A DNA stretch of 64,000 nucleotides from JAFGBN01 sp964394145 (lineage in GTDB: Bacteria; Chloroflexota; Dehalococcoidia; GIF9; AB-539-J10), in NCBI GenBank assembly GCA_964394145.1, contig CAYMVL010000043.1, forward strand, positions 55,004 through 119,003, given 5' to 3'. Shown here piece by piece: positions 16,959 to 26,326 of the stretch. The position numbers were made by a program, and so were the translations under genes. Numbering within the stretch: position 1 is the first letter of the stretch; the number at the start of each line of letters is the position of its first letter. A model generated the notes under the pieces. The model worked only from the letters and a program-made list of their open reading frames with translations. It searched no databases and had not been told where the DNA came from.

Positions 16959-18290
16959 TCAATGGTCACCCCACCATCTCTTTATCCGGGCGGCAATCTC
17001 CTTCTCGTAGCCCTCGTCGCTCGGAAGATAGTAATGCTTGCCTTGAAGGGAAGAGGGCAGGTTTTGCTGCCGCACAAAATGGCCCGGGTAATCATGGGCA
17101 TACTTATAGCCCTTTCCATATCCTTCACGGCGCATCAAGCCGGTTACCGGGTTACGCAAATGCAGCGGCACAGGGTCGTTCTGTCCGTGCTGTATATCCT
17201 CTTGAACCTGAGAATAGGCCTGGTACAGTGAGTTGCTCTTGGGAGCAGTCGCAAGATAGACGGCCGCTTGAGCTAGAGCCAGACTGCCTTCTGGCAAGCC
17301 CACAAAGTGCAGCGCCTGCTGCGCAGCCACTGCTATAGTCAAGGCCTGTGGGTCAGCCATGCCCACATCCTCAGAGGCAAAGCGCACCAGCCGCCGGGCG
17401 ATATAGAGTGGGTCCTCACCAGCTTCCAGCATACGCCCAAGCCAGTACAAACCAGCGTCGGGGTCAGAACCCCGGAGGGACTTATGCAGGGCTGAAATCA
17501 GGTCATAGTGCTCCTCGCCAGCCTTATCGTAGAGCAAGGCACGGTGCTGCAGTGCCTCCTCAATGGCAGCCAGGGTTATGATTCGCCGCCCATCGCTTTG
17601 AGCCGAAGTGGCAAACGTCGCCATCTCCAGGGCATTCAGCGCTACGCGGGCATCTCCGCCGGACATAGTTACCAAATGTTGCATAGCCTCCTCGGCTATC
17701 TCAACTTTTAATTCCCCCAGCCCCCTCTCCACATCGTTAATAGCCCGCCGCATGATGAGCTTGATCTCCTGCTCGCCAAGCAAATTCAGCCTGAAGACAC
17801 GGCATCGAGAAAGAAGCGGCGAGACAACTTCAAAGGAGGGATTCTCCGTAGTGGCCCCAATCAATGTAACTGTGCCATCTTCTACGAAGGGCAGTACTGC
17901 ATCCTGCTGGGCCTTATTGAAACGGTGAATCTCGTCTATAAAAAGAATCGTCCGCTGCCCGGATACCTTTAACCGCTTCTTGGCCTCAGTGATAACATGC
18001 CGTAAATCAGCTACTCCGGCACTTACCGCACTGATTGGGCTGAAGTAGGACTTGCTAATAGCGGCAATAATCTGGGCCAGAGTTGTCTTGCCGCTGCCCG
18101 GCGGCCCCCATAGTATTATGGAGGGCAATTGGTCCGACTCAATACATTTCCGGAATACGCGCCCGTCAGCAACCAGATGCTCCTGCCCCACGAACTCGGC
18201 AAAGCTGCGAGGGCGCATCCTTGCCGCCAGCGGGGCGACGCGAGGTAGCACAGCTTCCGAGGATGAATCAAACAGAGGCAAATTTTGCAT
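16959..18290 (-). CDS. rarA: replication-associated recombination protein A (AAA+ ATPase)
   Basis: RarA/MgsA is a clamp-loader-like AAA+ ATPase that acts at stalled forks. The 443-residue protein has FAEFVGQEHLV, the Walker A WGPPGSGKTT (residues 61-70), the Walker B LFIDEIHRFNKAQQD, sensor 1 GATTENPSFEV, and the C-terminal tetramerisation part with YKYAHDYPGHFV. Its length and motif order are normal. It is followed on the same strand by the chagasin-like lipoprotein gene's neighbourhood but is probably its own transcription unit. Confidence 0.95.
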   Translation of the reverse strand: MQNLPLFDSSSEAVLPRVAPLAARMRPRSFAEFVGQEHLVADGRVFRKCIESDQLPSIILWGPPGSGKTTLAQIIAAISKSYFSPISAVSAGVADLRHVITEAKKRLKVSGQRTILFIDEIHRFNKAQQDAVLPFVEDGTVTLIGATTENPSFEVVSPLLSRCRVFRLNLLGEQEIKLIMRRAINDVERGLGELKVEIAEEAMQHLVTMSGGDARVALNALEMATFATSAQSDGRRIITLAAIEEALQHRALLYDKAGEEHYDLISALHKSLRGSDPDAGLYWLGRMLEAGEDPLYIARRLVRFASEDVGMADPQALTIAVAAQQALHFVGLPEGSLALAQAAVYLATAPKSNSLYQAYSQVQEDIQHGQNDPVPLHLRNPVTGLMRREGYGKGYKYAHDYPGHFVRQQNLPSSLQGKHYYLPSDEGYEKEIAARIKRWWGDH

Positions 18291-18427
18291 TTAGCCAGCA
18301 CCCCGGACGAGTTAACATAATTATAGCAGCCGCCAGCGGCTGGCGCACTCAAGTTGGTCTGCTACATCTTAGCAGAGAGGAGCTATCAGCCACGCGCCGC
18401 ACTGGCGGCGGGCGAAGTAGTGAAGTG

Positions 18428-18811
18428 TCATGCTATGTTGATAACGAATACCTTCTGTTCGACGGCTTCCTCTTCCCAGGGTCGCTTATAGTCCATAGTT
18501 ATCTTGGTTGTACCCGCTTTCAAGGCTTTGAACTGGAAATACTCAACACCACCCACACCAACCATCGGCTCCTGCCCCGTCTCGGCCTGCTCATAAGTCT
18601 TCTTCGTTAACTCGAGCATACTGTTATCATAATCCTCCTGCCAGCTAAAGTCAGTTGTAGGATTAGAATCAAGAGCGATAATGAATTCCCTATCGACGCC
18701 GACACTTATCGCCTGCCCCGGGTCTGTGTAAGTGCCGATTCCGGATGCGCATCCAGCCACCGCAAACGCGCCTATCGCCACCAGAGTAACCAGCACCAGA
18801 ATTCTTTTCAT
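18428..18811 (-). CDS. chagasin-like (I42 family) protease inhibitor, lipoprotein
   Basis: A 127-residue lipoprotein. Residues 1-20 form a signal peptide ending in the lipobox VAGC (Cys21). The rest matches the I42/chagasin inhibitors of cysteine proteases. All three inhibitory loops are visible: NPTTDFSW, GVGGVEYFQFKA and YKRPWEEE. It would be anchored outside the membrane and may protect against secreted papain-like proteases. AAGGAGG lies before the ATG. It is co-directional with tilS upstream but 310 bases away. Confidence 0.88.
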   Translation of the reverse strand: MKRILVLVTLVAIGAFAVAGCASGIGTYTDPGQAISVGVDREFIIALDSNPTTDFSWQEDYDNSMLELTKKTYEQAETGQEPMVGVGGVEYFQFKALKAGTTKITMDYKRPWEEEAVEQKVFVINIA

Positions 18812-19120
18812 CTTTCCTCCTTAGCTATAAACCTGCCCTCAATATTGGATGCCTCGCAATGGCCGCTGTAACTATGTTATATGGCTGTGAGTCCTGTGTC
18901 AACGGTAACGGCATAGTCACCTTCGGTGTGGTTCCAAGGCGGAAGTTCTTGACCCGGGTCTGCCTGCCCGATGCTTCGTGCACTCTGCAGCGCAAGATTC
19001 CCGTGGATGATGCGGACAGAGGGTAAACCGGCCATGAAAGCATCGTCAAGGTAATGATACACCGGTACAGGGCCTCATTGACTGTGAAATGGCGCAGGCT
19101 CAATTCCCTGCTTACCGCTT
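18812..19120. other. 309-base spacer between tilS and the lipoprotein gene
   Basis: Open frames here lack ribosome sites and known motifs. On the minus strand the last bases hold the AAGGAGG site of the lipoprotein gene. Nothing else is supported. Confidence 0.4.
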
Positions 19121-20710
19121 TCACAGCGACCTGATAAACTCCAGGCGCAGAATATCACTTGTAGCTTCAGTCACCTTAACTCCGTCGTCAATGCGCCAGC
19201 CGGCTACCCAGATGATCTTTTCACGCGAGCACACTAAAGGAATATGCTCTCGCAATGAGAGGGGTATTTTGGCATTAACCATGAATCCCTGGAGCTTCTT
19301 GCTAGTATTCATGCCGAGAGGCTGGAATCTATCGCCTGGCTGGCGGCAGCGAATGAACAGCTCAATACCCGTCTTAGCCAAATCGAATCGGGCAACAAAA
19401 CCCCTGTCCTCAGCGGTAGGGACAGTTCGTTCCTGAATAATGCTGGATACGACCCTCCAGCCTGGCAAAAGAGTATCACCTGGAATATTGAGGGGGAACT
19501 CACCTTTCAGCGCTGGAAGTGAGGCAAGGCCATAATCGCCGTTCATCTCATTGGGGACGACTGAAACGGCAGACTCTTCTTCGCCGCGCTCCTTATATCG
19601 CGATGCCTGCGGGGACGCAACGACAATTTCGCCGTAATCAGTCCAGCAACGAAGGCCATGCGGCAGCGAAACCTTCTTACCCACAGGCTTGCCCAGCAGG
19701 TCCCTTATGGCCTCAATATGGCTTGCCTCGATATCATGAGTGTCTCCTATCAGTTTATCAATGGCCGATCTTACTACCTGTCTTTGCAAAGCTAGAGGCA
19801 AAGCGGAGGCCCTAGTCTTATTGATGTAGATAGCGTTTTGTTCTCTTCTGGCCAGATCATTCCATAACTGAAGAGCTTGCTCTTCAATGAACGCGCTATC
19901 ATCCCGGGCGATCTTGGCCAAACGAAGGAGCGCCTGCTCTATCGACGGGTTATAGTGGCGAAGCAAGGGCAGAAGTTCCAGGCGGAGACGATTGCGAAAG
20001 AACTCCAATGATAGGTTGCTGGAGTCACTTCGTGGTTGAAGGTGCTGCTCCTGGCAGTAATTCAATGTTTCCTCTCTGGTGATATTAAGGAGAGGCCTTA
20101 TGATGCACATAGTGCTTCGGTCGGCTTCAGTTGTCATTCCTGCCTGAGCATATACCATTGGAGAGCGAGGCTCGAGGCCACTTAGCCCGGAGGTCCCTGT
20201 TCCTCGCAGTATATGCATCAGTATGGTTTCTACCTGATCATCTCTGGTGTGTCCTATGGCTAGCCCATTTGCTTCGAGTTCAGTTGCGACGCGGGCAAGG
20301 AACTTATAGCGCAACTCCCTGGCTGCCTCTTCCACACAGCAACTCCTTCGGGCCCTGTAGCCGGCTACGTCCTCTGTACCAAGGGTCAGGGGTACGCCAA
20401 GACTATCAGCTAACTCAGCCACGTAGTCGGCATCTGCTTCAGATTCAGAGCCTCGAAGTTGATGATTAAAATGGGCTACATGAAGCTCTATACCCAGCTT
20501 CTTCTGCCACCTGGCCAGGATATGCATCAGACATACGGAGTCGGCACCCCCCGATACACCGACGAGCAGATTCGAGTGAGCCGGAATCAGGCCGTGTTGC
20601 TGAATGAACTTCAGGACTCTTGAACCTAGGTCAATATCTCTCATCTCGACCGCCTTGTCGCTGCGCCACTCAGGGTCATAGCTAACGAATGGCTGAGACC
20701 TGCTCCTCAT
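19121..20710 (-). CDS. tilS: tRNA(Ile)-lysidine synthase
   Basis: TilS converts C34 of tRNA-Ile(CAU) to lysidine with ATP and lysine. The PP-loop LLVGVSGGADSVCLMH (SGGADS at residues 53-58) and the GHTRDDQVETILMHILRG motif are present. The C-terminal TilS substrate-binding region contains RCRQPGDRFQPLG and KKLQGFMVNAKIP. At 529 residues it is a full-length three-domain form. The first 22 residues are not typical, and an ATG at 20644 is an alternative start. It lies 12 bases downstream of the phosphatase gene, so they probably share a message. Confidence 0.94.
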   Translation of the reverse strand: MRSRSQPFVSYDPEWRSDKAVEMRDIDLGSRVLKFIQQHGLIPAHSNLLVGVSGGADSVCLMHILARWQKKLGIELHVAHFNHQLRGSESEADADYVAELADSLGVPLTLGTEDVAGYRARRSCCVEEAARELRYKFLARVATELEANGLAIGHTRDDQVETILMHILRGTGTSGLSGLEPRSPMVYAQAGMTTEADRSTMCIIRPLLNITREETLNYCQEQHLQPRSDSSNLSLEFFRNRLRLELLPLLRHYNPSIEQALLRLAKIARDDSAFIEEQALQLWNDLARREQNAIYINKTRASALPLALQRQVVRSAIDKLIGDTHDIEASHIEAIRDLLGKPVGKKVSLPHGLRCWTDYGEIVVASPQASRYKERGEEESAVSVVPNEMNGDYGLASLPALKGEFPLNIPGDTLLPGWRVVSSIIQERTVPTAEDRGFVARFDLAKTGIELFIRCRQPGDRFQPLGMNTSKKLQGFMVNAKIPLSLREHIPLVCSREKIIWVAGWRIDDGVKVTEATSDILRLEFIRSL

Positions 20711-20722
20711 CTCCCGCTGACA

Positions 20723-21334
20723 CTAATAGCTGGTATCGTTAAATGCCAGTAGCCGTGTCCCGTAATCACCAAATTCAAGAATGCTTATCCCTCCCGGGTC
20801 CAGCTTCACCTTGGGAAGATACTCTAAGGGCAAAGCTAAAGCCTTAAAGATTATGGATAAGGTAACAAAATAGTGGCTGACCACCACTACCGTTTCATCC
20901 CCGTGCTCCGCCAGCAAGCGTTCGACAGCCTTCCATGACCTTTCCTGCACCTCGGCAAAACTCTCCCCGTCGCGCAGTTTCTCCTGTCCTCTATCCTGCC
21001 ACCATCGCATCAGAAACTGGGTGAAGGTAGTATTCATGGAAGTGTTCAGGCTAGCAAAACCCATCCCCTCCAGTCCACCAAGCTCTATCTCCCTGAGTCC
21101 GGCATCAAACTGCACAGGCAGGCGATGATGGTTGGCAATTGCCTCGGCAGTAACCCTGGCCCGCTTCAAAGGGCTGGACAGTACGGCGGTGACATTCTCT
21201 TTCTGCAAGAACGAAGCCAGCCTCCGGGCCTGACTCAACCCCGTATCATTTAGTTCAATGTCGCTATTCCCTCCCTGCACACGCCTTTCTTTATTCCACT
21301 GGGTTTCACCATGTCTGACTAAGATAAGTTTCAA
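20723..21334 (-). CDS. histidine phosphatase family protein (phosphoglycerate-mutase-like)
   Basis: A 203-residue member of histidine phosphatase branch 1. It has the phospho-His motif LVRHGETQWNKE, SSPLKRARVTAEAIA, a LREIELGGLEG acid motif and VVVVSHYFV for the second catalytic His. Members include CobC, fructose-2,6-bisphosphatase and broad phosphatases. The substrate cannot be chosen. It is upstream of tilS on the same strand with a 12-base gap. Confidence 0.9.
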   Translation of the reverse strand: MKLILVRHGETQWNKERRVQGGNSDIELNDTGLSQARRLASFLQKENVTAVLSSPLKRARVTAEAIANHHRLPVQFDAGLREIELGGLEGMGFASLNTSMNTTFTQFLMRWWQDRGQEKLRDGESFAEVQERSWKAVERLLAEHGDETVVVVSHYFVTLSIIFKALALPLEYLPKVKLDPGGISILEFGDYGTRLLAFNDTSY

Positions 21335-21391
21335 TAATTCATCTCCTCGAATTACTTTAATTACGCGCTAGCTAGATTCGTGTGCCTCCAA

Positions 21392-21703
21392 TTAAAGAGT
21401 CGCCGCGGCTGACAGTACTCGCTCGTTATATCCAGAATGGCCATAAAACAGCATACCCGGCCACCTGCCAGGTTCGCCCTCATATAAATCCTGGTCAATC
21501 AGCCTTGCCATCAAACTTACAAAGGCTTGTGGGTTGTGGCTCGGTTCCAGCCTGGGCTTGTCTGCCGCCAATTCAATACCACGATTATACCAGTTGGCCC
21601 AACTATTCTGCACAGCTTTCAACTTGAACGATAAAGGCCGAATGAGTGTAAGGGTTATCCTGGTGAGGAACAGGCTGATGAAATCCTCATACAGTGACCA
21701 AAT
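21392..21703 (-). other. 104-codon open frame continuing after the hemolysin-family stop
   Basis: The frame of the CNNM/hemolysin-like gene stays open for 104 codons after its TAG stop. The text looks protein-like (NSWANWYNRGIELAADK, WPGMLFYGHSGYNER) but there is no ATG and no ribosome site; a TTG at 21622 is the only usual start codon. It could be a separate small gene, a remnant, or chance. I do not recognise it. The rest of 21335-21703 holds nothing else. Confidence 0.3.
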
Positions 21704-22981
21704 CTAAGGCGCAGATACGATATCCTTTTCCCTGGTGACCACAACCCTCTCTATTTTCATTCCTCGCATTTCGGTGATGACAAATTTTAGATTCTTGTAC
21801 TTGAGTTGCTCGCCTTTGTTCGGTATACGACCCAGATGGCTGAGGATAAAACCGGCCACGGTCTCGTAATCATCTAGAGGTAGCTCAAGCCCCAACTCTT
21901 CGTTAGCTTCTTCAACTCGGAAGCCACCCTCAAGCTCGTACGTACTATCGCCGGTCACCACAAAATCTTTCGGTTCCCCGGTCAGCTCATCCCTGATATC
22001 TCCCATAATCTCCTCCGTCAACTGTCCTAAGGTAACCAGTCCAGCTACGCCACCGAACTCATCTACCACAATTGCCATGCGATAGCCAGCGTCTCTCATT
22101 TCGGTGAGGAGTTCTCCTAGATGCTTACTTTCGGGGACAAAATAAGGAGACCGCACCAAATCGTCGACTACGGCCTTCTTGCTAACAGACTCATCAGCCA
22201 GCCTCATCAGGACATCCTTGGCAGAGAGGATGCCCACCACATTATCAGTATTATCTTTGTACACGGGGAAGCGGCTATAAGGCTTTTGTGCATAAATAGC
22301 CAGGAAATCGTTTACCCTCGCTCCCAGCTCTACCCAGACGATTTCAGTCCGGGGAATCATCACCTTGCCCACCGGGCGGTCAGTGAACTCGAAGACTTTG
22401 TGCAGCATTACCGCCTCATTCTCTTCTACCACCCCCTCAACCTCACCCGCACTTATGGCAGAACGTATTTCGCCCTCGCTCAGCATCCTGTCACCTTCGG
22501 GAGGCTGGGCTATCATTCTGCTGAATCTGAGGCTAATACGGCCCAGCGCTACGACAAAGGGATAGAAAACCAGCTCCATTATCCTGAGCGGATTAACGTA
22601 AAGCAAAGACAAGCGCTGGGCGTGATGCACTGCCATGGTCTTTGGGATAAGCTCGCCAAAAACCAGTACCAGCGCCGTCACCCCTATGGTGGCAGCCACC
22701 GGTCCCCACGGTAGGCCGAGTAATTCCACAGCTATCATGGTGCCGAGGGTGGCCGCAGCCACATTTACCAGGTTGTTACCCAGCAGGACAGTAGCCAGGA
22801 ATCTCTCCGGTCTCTCAGATGCTCTGGATAGTTGCTTTGCTCCCTTAACGCCACTCTCTACGAGGTAGCGTATACGGAGCTTGGGTATGGCAATAAAGGC
22901 TGATTCAGCGCTGGAGAAAAAACCTGAAAGTGCCAAACACACTAGAAAGGCTACTAAGAGCCAACTATCGGCGTCGTCCAC
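21704..22981 (-). CDS. hemolysin family protein (CNNM/CorC: DUF21, CBS pair, CorC_HlyC)
   Basis: A 425-residue integral membrane protein. Residues 1-~180 are a CNNM (DUF21) domain with about four membrane segments (FLVCLALSGFFSSAESAFI, LLGNNLVNVAAATLG). Residues ~195-330 are a CBS pair (VMIPRTEIVWVELG, YRMAIVVDEFGGVAGLVT). The C-terminal ~80 residues are a CorC_HlyC domain. The family is linked to Mg2+/Co2+ export or homeostasis; 'hemolysin' is a historical label. It appears to be transcribed alone. Confidence 0.92.
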   Translation of the reverse strand: MDDADSWLLVAFLVCLALSGFFSSAESAFIAIPKLRIRYLVESGVKGAKQLSRASERPERFLATVLLGNNLVNVAAATLGTMIAVELLGLPWGPVAATIGVTALVLVFGELIPKTMAVHHAQRLSLLYVNPLRIMELVFYPFVVALGRISLRFSRMIAQPPEGDRMLSEGEIRSAISAGEVEGVVEENEAVMLHKVFEFTDRPVGKVMIPRTEIVWVELGARVNDFLAIYAQKPYSRFPVYKDNTDNVVGILSAKDVLMRLADESVSKKAVVDDLVRSPYFVPESKHLGELLTEMRDAGYRMAIVVDEFGGVAGLVTLGQLTEEIMGDIRDELTGEPKDFVVTGDSTYELEGGFRVEEANEELGLELPLDDYETVAGFILSHLGRIPNKGEQLKYKNLKFVITEMRGMKIERVVVTREKDIVSAP

Positions 22982-23244
22982 CTGTCACCACCCCCTAGAC
23001 CCGCCCTATAAAGGAATCGATTATGCTGTCGCAGTAAACTACCATGATAAAGGTCTAACCTTCATTATGATAACATCGAGTAACTCAGTTGTCAAAAGCC
23101 CGTAGCCGCGCCTGTATCTGACGCTGTTCGTTGCAGTGGTGCCCTGCGTCTGATTCACTGCCTCACGAATATATATCTACTATCGCTATGAGAAGGGGTA
23201 TAATAAAGATAAGCATTTAACCGTTCTTGTCGGGAGGTGATGAA

Positions 23245-23439
23245 ATGCCCACATACGAGTTCTGGTGTCCGAAATGCAAGAAGGAGTTTGAGGTCAAGAG
23301 ACCAATAGCTGATTTCGACAAGCCTGCTTCCTGCCCTGACTGTGGCACTCAGGGAGAGAAACTGATGTCAACCTTTGCCTCGAAAGTTGGCTACTCCATG
23401 CAACTGCCGGCCAAAACACCTTTCAGAAGGAAGGGATGA
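23245..23439 (+). CDS. FmdB-type zinc-ribbon protein
   Basis: A 64-residue FmdB-family regulatory-type zinc ribbon. It starts MPTYEFWCPKCKKEFEV and has a second knuckle CPDC. The ATG at 23245 is chosen over an upstream in-frame start because GGGAGGTGATG precedes it. The function of the family is not settled. The frame remains open for 62 codons after the TGA, probably by chance. Confidence 0.82.
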   Translation: MPTYEFWCPKCKKEFEVKRPIADFDKPASCPDCGTQGEKLMSTFASKVGYSMQLPAKTPFRRKG

Positions 23440-23767
23440 AGGGTAGCTCCCCAGGATGGCAGCACCCGGGTGGTAAAAACCCGGAGCATTGGCCCCACCA
23501 GACGGCTTACGGACGCGGAACTGGAAAAGGAGCTTGGGCTCGTGAGGAACGCTTCTGTGATTCAGCACAAATTGTCGACCCCGGGCTTCGCCAGCACCTC
23601 ATCCACCAACTCTGGCAAGAGGCTGTGAAACTAAAATAATGTGGGCAAAGTCCAGGATAATTACGGGACGATAAAGTCTGGCTATTTATTCAAAAGGTTT
23701 CTCCGTAAGAATCGAGAGACACTGCTTGACAAAATCAGGATTTGTGCTAAATTTAATTGTAATGAGT
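23440..23767. other. spacer after the FmdB gene
   Basis: Two overlapping open frames follow the FmdB stop (67 codons starting ATGA, and 62 codons in the FmdB frame). Neither shows a known motif, so neither is called a gene. The last part is AT-rich. Confidence 0.35.
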
Positions 23768-23866
23768 AACTCCTGCTGTTGCCACAACAGGAGTTGTTAA
23801 ATTCCCCTTGTTGTGCTGCCGATAAGGGGAAATGAAATTACAAGCCCCACTTCAGAGTGGGGCTTG
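23768..23866. terminator. three tandem hairpins, including a strong one at the end of the NYN gene
   Basis: Three inverted repeats follow each other: 23768-23795 (AACTCCTG / CAGGAGTT), 23801-23833 (CCCCTT / AAGGGG) and 23841-23866 (CAAGCCCCAC / GTGGGGCTTG, perfect ten-base stem). The third spans the end of the minus-strand NYN gene, with its TGA in the loop. It is followed on the minus strand by TAATTTCATTT. It is probably a terminator for that gene. Confidence 0.6.
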
Positions 23867-24451
23867 TTCTTCTAAGGGCGTTTCAAATAGACAGTCCTCA
23901 AGGTATTCCTGTGTTAGGGGAATTCGTTTGTCTGATGCTTCCCTGAGCGTCTTTGCCCAGCTTTTCCCCGGCACACAGGCGTTCTCCACCTTCTTGTTTG
24001 TTTGCTCACGAATATAGTCAACCGCTTCTGCTAGGTCGCTATCGCCAGAAACCAGGATAGCGGTGTCATAGGCGTTTCTGACCGCTAACGTGACCATGTC
24101 CACCGCGATTCGGGCATCCACACCCTTCTGTGTATAATCGTGATACTGAAACGATTCCTTGCATTTGGGGCATTCAATTGTATGTGTCCTGGGCACGATT
24201 CTCCCACGCCGAATCTGGAGATTCTCAATCCAGCCCAACTTATCAAGAAATCGCTGGTGCGACTTGCCCAGAGATGAATTGGGACGAGGACTCGGAGTAG
24301 TGTAATAATAGGCTCGCACCAGGCCACGCCCTGAAACCAGCTTCTTAATTAATCTATCTATGTTTATAGATTTTTGTAGATTGAGTCCAAATTTTACGCC
24401 GGCATAAAGATTGCCACCATCGATAAATACCATAACACGCTCATTCTCCAA
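23852..24451 (-). CDS. NYN domain (LabA/DUF88) protein, putative ribonuclease
   Basis: A 199-residue PIN-like NYN domain protein. Acidic active-site residues are visible: Asp11 in VFIDGGNLYAG, Asp in KGVDARIAVDM and Asp pair in LVSGDSDLAEAV. An inserted knuckle CPKC near residue 95 is characteristic of one LabA subgroup. Members are presumed metal-dependent RNases. Translation starts at TTG with GAGGAGGT eight bases upstream. The stop lies within a strong hairpin. No partner gene is adjacent. Confidence 0.87.
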   Translation of the reverse strand: MENERVMVFIDGGNLYAGVKFGLNLQKSINIDRLIKKLVSGRGLVRAYYYTTPSPRPNSSLGKSHQRFLDKLGWIENLQIRRGRIVPRTHTIECPKCKESFQYHDYTQKGVDARIAVDMVTLAVRNAYDTAILVSGDSDLAEAVDYIREQTNKKVENACVPGKSWAKTLREASDKRIPLTQEYLEDCLFETPLEEQAPL

Positions 24452-24751
24452 GGTTTATTACCTCCTCGTTGCTAATCTTGACCCTGGCTTTCCAAGGGAA
24501 AAATCACGAAAAGAACACCTTGTGATTGATTTTACAACATTGTGCAGGGCAAAGATAGACACCACCGGCGGGAGCAGACTCTTCTGCAACTTTTGACAGG
24601 CAATAGCGCCTGTGCGAGGAAATCCGGGCAAGGCTGATAGAGCCAGATATTGATTCTGAGCCGACTAAGAGTAAATAAGTTGGCCTTCTGACTCCCGCCA
24701 GAATTTGCTCGTTCAATATATGTGAGTATTCCAGTGCAAGTGATTCTTCGA
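24452..24751. other. 300-base spacer
   Basis: It holds the ribosome site of the NYN gene at its left edge. A 70-codon minus-strand frame (24504-24716) has no motif or ribosome site. Nothing else is supported. Confidence 0.35.
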
Positions 24752-25144
24752 CTAGGAATGCGATGCCTTTCTCAGCTTTGATACGAGGTCCTCTCTTGCT
24801 GGCGAAAAGATTTCGATGGCTTTCAGGCCTTTATCAAGAACGTAGCTTCCGTGCTCTACGTTTGAGGGTATAACGATAACGTCACCTTTCTTTAGCGGAT
24901 ATAACTTCCCCTCCACTAACTGGCCGCACTCGCCATCCAGGACTACAAAGATTTGCTCTGCTTCATGGTGGTGGGGAGGGAAGTACCTGTTAGGCTCGAC
25001 AGTGAGAAAGCTTAGCGTCATAGTTGCAGCGGGCACGAGGTGGCTGTGTGAGCCAGGAGCTAGTTCTACAAGGGGCACGTCAGGGTAATGAACGACCAGC
25101 TTAGTAAACTCCTCCTTGCTGGCATACGGCTGCGTTCTTTCCAT
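24752..25144 (-). CDS. cupin domain protein
   Basis: A 130-residue single-domain cupin. The two metal-binding motifs are clear: PPHHHEAEQIFVVLDGE and IPSNVEHGSYVLD. The function may be binding, isomerase or dioxygenase; it cannot be set from sequence. The ATG at 25144 has AAGGAGG upstream and gives the normal N-terminus; the longer reading to 25255 has no such site. Confidence 0.85.
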   Translation of the reverse strand: MERTQPYASKEEFTKLVVHYPDVPLVELAPGSHSHLVPAATMTLSFLTVEPNRYFPPHHHEAEQIFVVLDGECGQLVEGKLYPLKKGDVIVIPSNVEHGSYVLDKGLKAIEIFSPAREDLVSKLRKASHS

Positions 25145-25368
25145 TGGACTTATCCTCCTTAGTGATATTTGTGTTTTCGGCATAAGTAATATCTGGATTC
25201 TTGACCGGGATATAATAGCATCATTGAGCAAAGTCAAGTCTTCACACGGGGCCAAGGGAATTGGGACATATATGGCTCCTGTTTGTCATTGCATGGCACA
25301 GGACTTTGAAGTAATATTCTATTCTGTCCCGCTGGTATTGCAAGGCCGGGAATGGAGAGAAGAACTTG

Positions 25369-26235
25369 ATGTCTACAGCTGAAATAGGAATCATAGGCGG
25401 TAGCGGACTTTACAACATAGAAGGCATGACCGATATTGAAGAGGTGAAGATAAATACGCCTTTCGGTGAACCCAGCGATGCCATTGTTCTGGGCCAGCTT
25501 GAAGGTGTAAGAGTTGCCTTCCTCCCCAGACATGGTAAGGGACACCGTATCAGCCCTGGTGAACTGCCTGCAAAGGCTAATATCTATGCCCTGAAGTCTC
25601 TGAAAGTTGAGAGGATTATCTCGGTTAGTGCCGTGGGCAGCCTGAATGAGAAAATCCAGCCTTCGCATCTGGTTATTCCTGCTCAGCTAATTGATTGCAC
25701 TAAGGGCCGTGACAGCACTTTCTTCACTGATGGAATCGTGGCGCATATTGCTTTTGCTGAGCCTTTTTGTCCTGTATTGAGTCAGGCCTTATTCGAGGCG
25801 GCTAGCAGGGCGGGAGCTAAGGTGCATAGAGGTGCTGTTTATCTGGCTATGGAAGGCCCACAGTTTTGTACCAGGGCTCAGTCACAGCTTTACCGTTCCT
25901 GGGGTGCCAGCATCATTGGAATGACCGCTTTGCCTGAGGCTAAACTGGCAAGGGAAGCTGAGATGTGCTATGCCATGCTCGCCTTTGTCACCGATTACGA
26001 TTGCTGGCATGAGGACTACGAATCTGTGACTACTGAGATGGTTCTAGCCAATCTGGAGAAAGGCGTTGATACCGCTAGGAAAATCCTGAGACTGGTAATT
26101 CCCCTTATCCCTGCCAGAAGAGACTGCCCTTGTGCCAGCGCTCTTAAGAATGCTATTGTTACCTCGCCGAAATACATATCAGATCGGGCAAAAAGGGATT
26201 TGGATTTGCTCATCGGCAGATATTTGGAACGGTAG
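25369..26235 (+). CDS. mtnP: S-methyl-5'-thioadenosine phosphorylase
   Basis: MtnP splits methylthioadenosine with phosphate into adenine and methylthioribose-1-phosphate. The 288-residue product has the family's GIIGGSGLYNIEGM, FLPRHGKGHRISPGELPAKA, YLAMEGPQFCTRAQSQLYR and IGMTALPEAKLAREAEMCYA. The ATG at 25369 is preferred over the TTG just before it. The downstream core methionine synthase is on the same strand, so the pair links methionine salvage and synthesis. Some relatives act on methylthioinosine. Confidence 0.94.
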   Translation: MSTAEIGIIGGSGLYNIEGMTDIEEVKINTPFGEPSDAIVLGQLEGVRVAFLPRHGKGHRISPGELPAKANIYALKSLKVERIISVSAVGSLNEKIQPSHLVIPAQLIDCTKGRDSTFFTDGIVAHIAFAEPFCPVLSQALFEAASRAGAKVHRGAVYLAMEGPQFCTRAQSQLYRSWGASIIGMTALPEAKLAREAEMCYAMLAFVTDYDCWHEDYESVTTEMVLANLEKGVDTARKILRLVIPLIPARRDCPCASALKNAIVTSPKYISDRAKRDLDLLIGRYLER

Positions 26236-26326
26236 CCTGGGAGCAGCATTACCGACTCAGTGATTATCTGCACGCCGGCACCGGATACAGTGTGACGGGT
26301 CTGCGCAGGTCTGTCGAAAAAGGAAA

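Noticed and set aside
23440..23628. 62 open codons in the FmdB frame after its TGA, and a 67-codon ATGA-coupled frame
   Set aside because: Neither shows a motif, both compete for the same bases, and FmdB proteins normally end where this one does.
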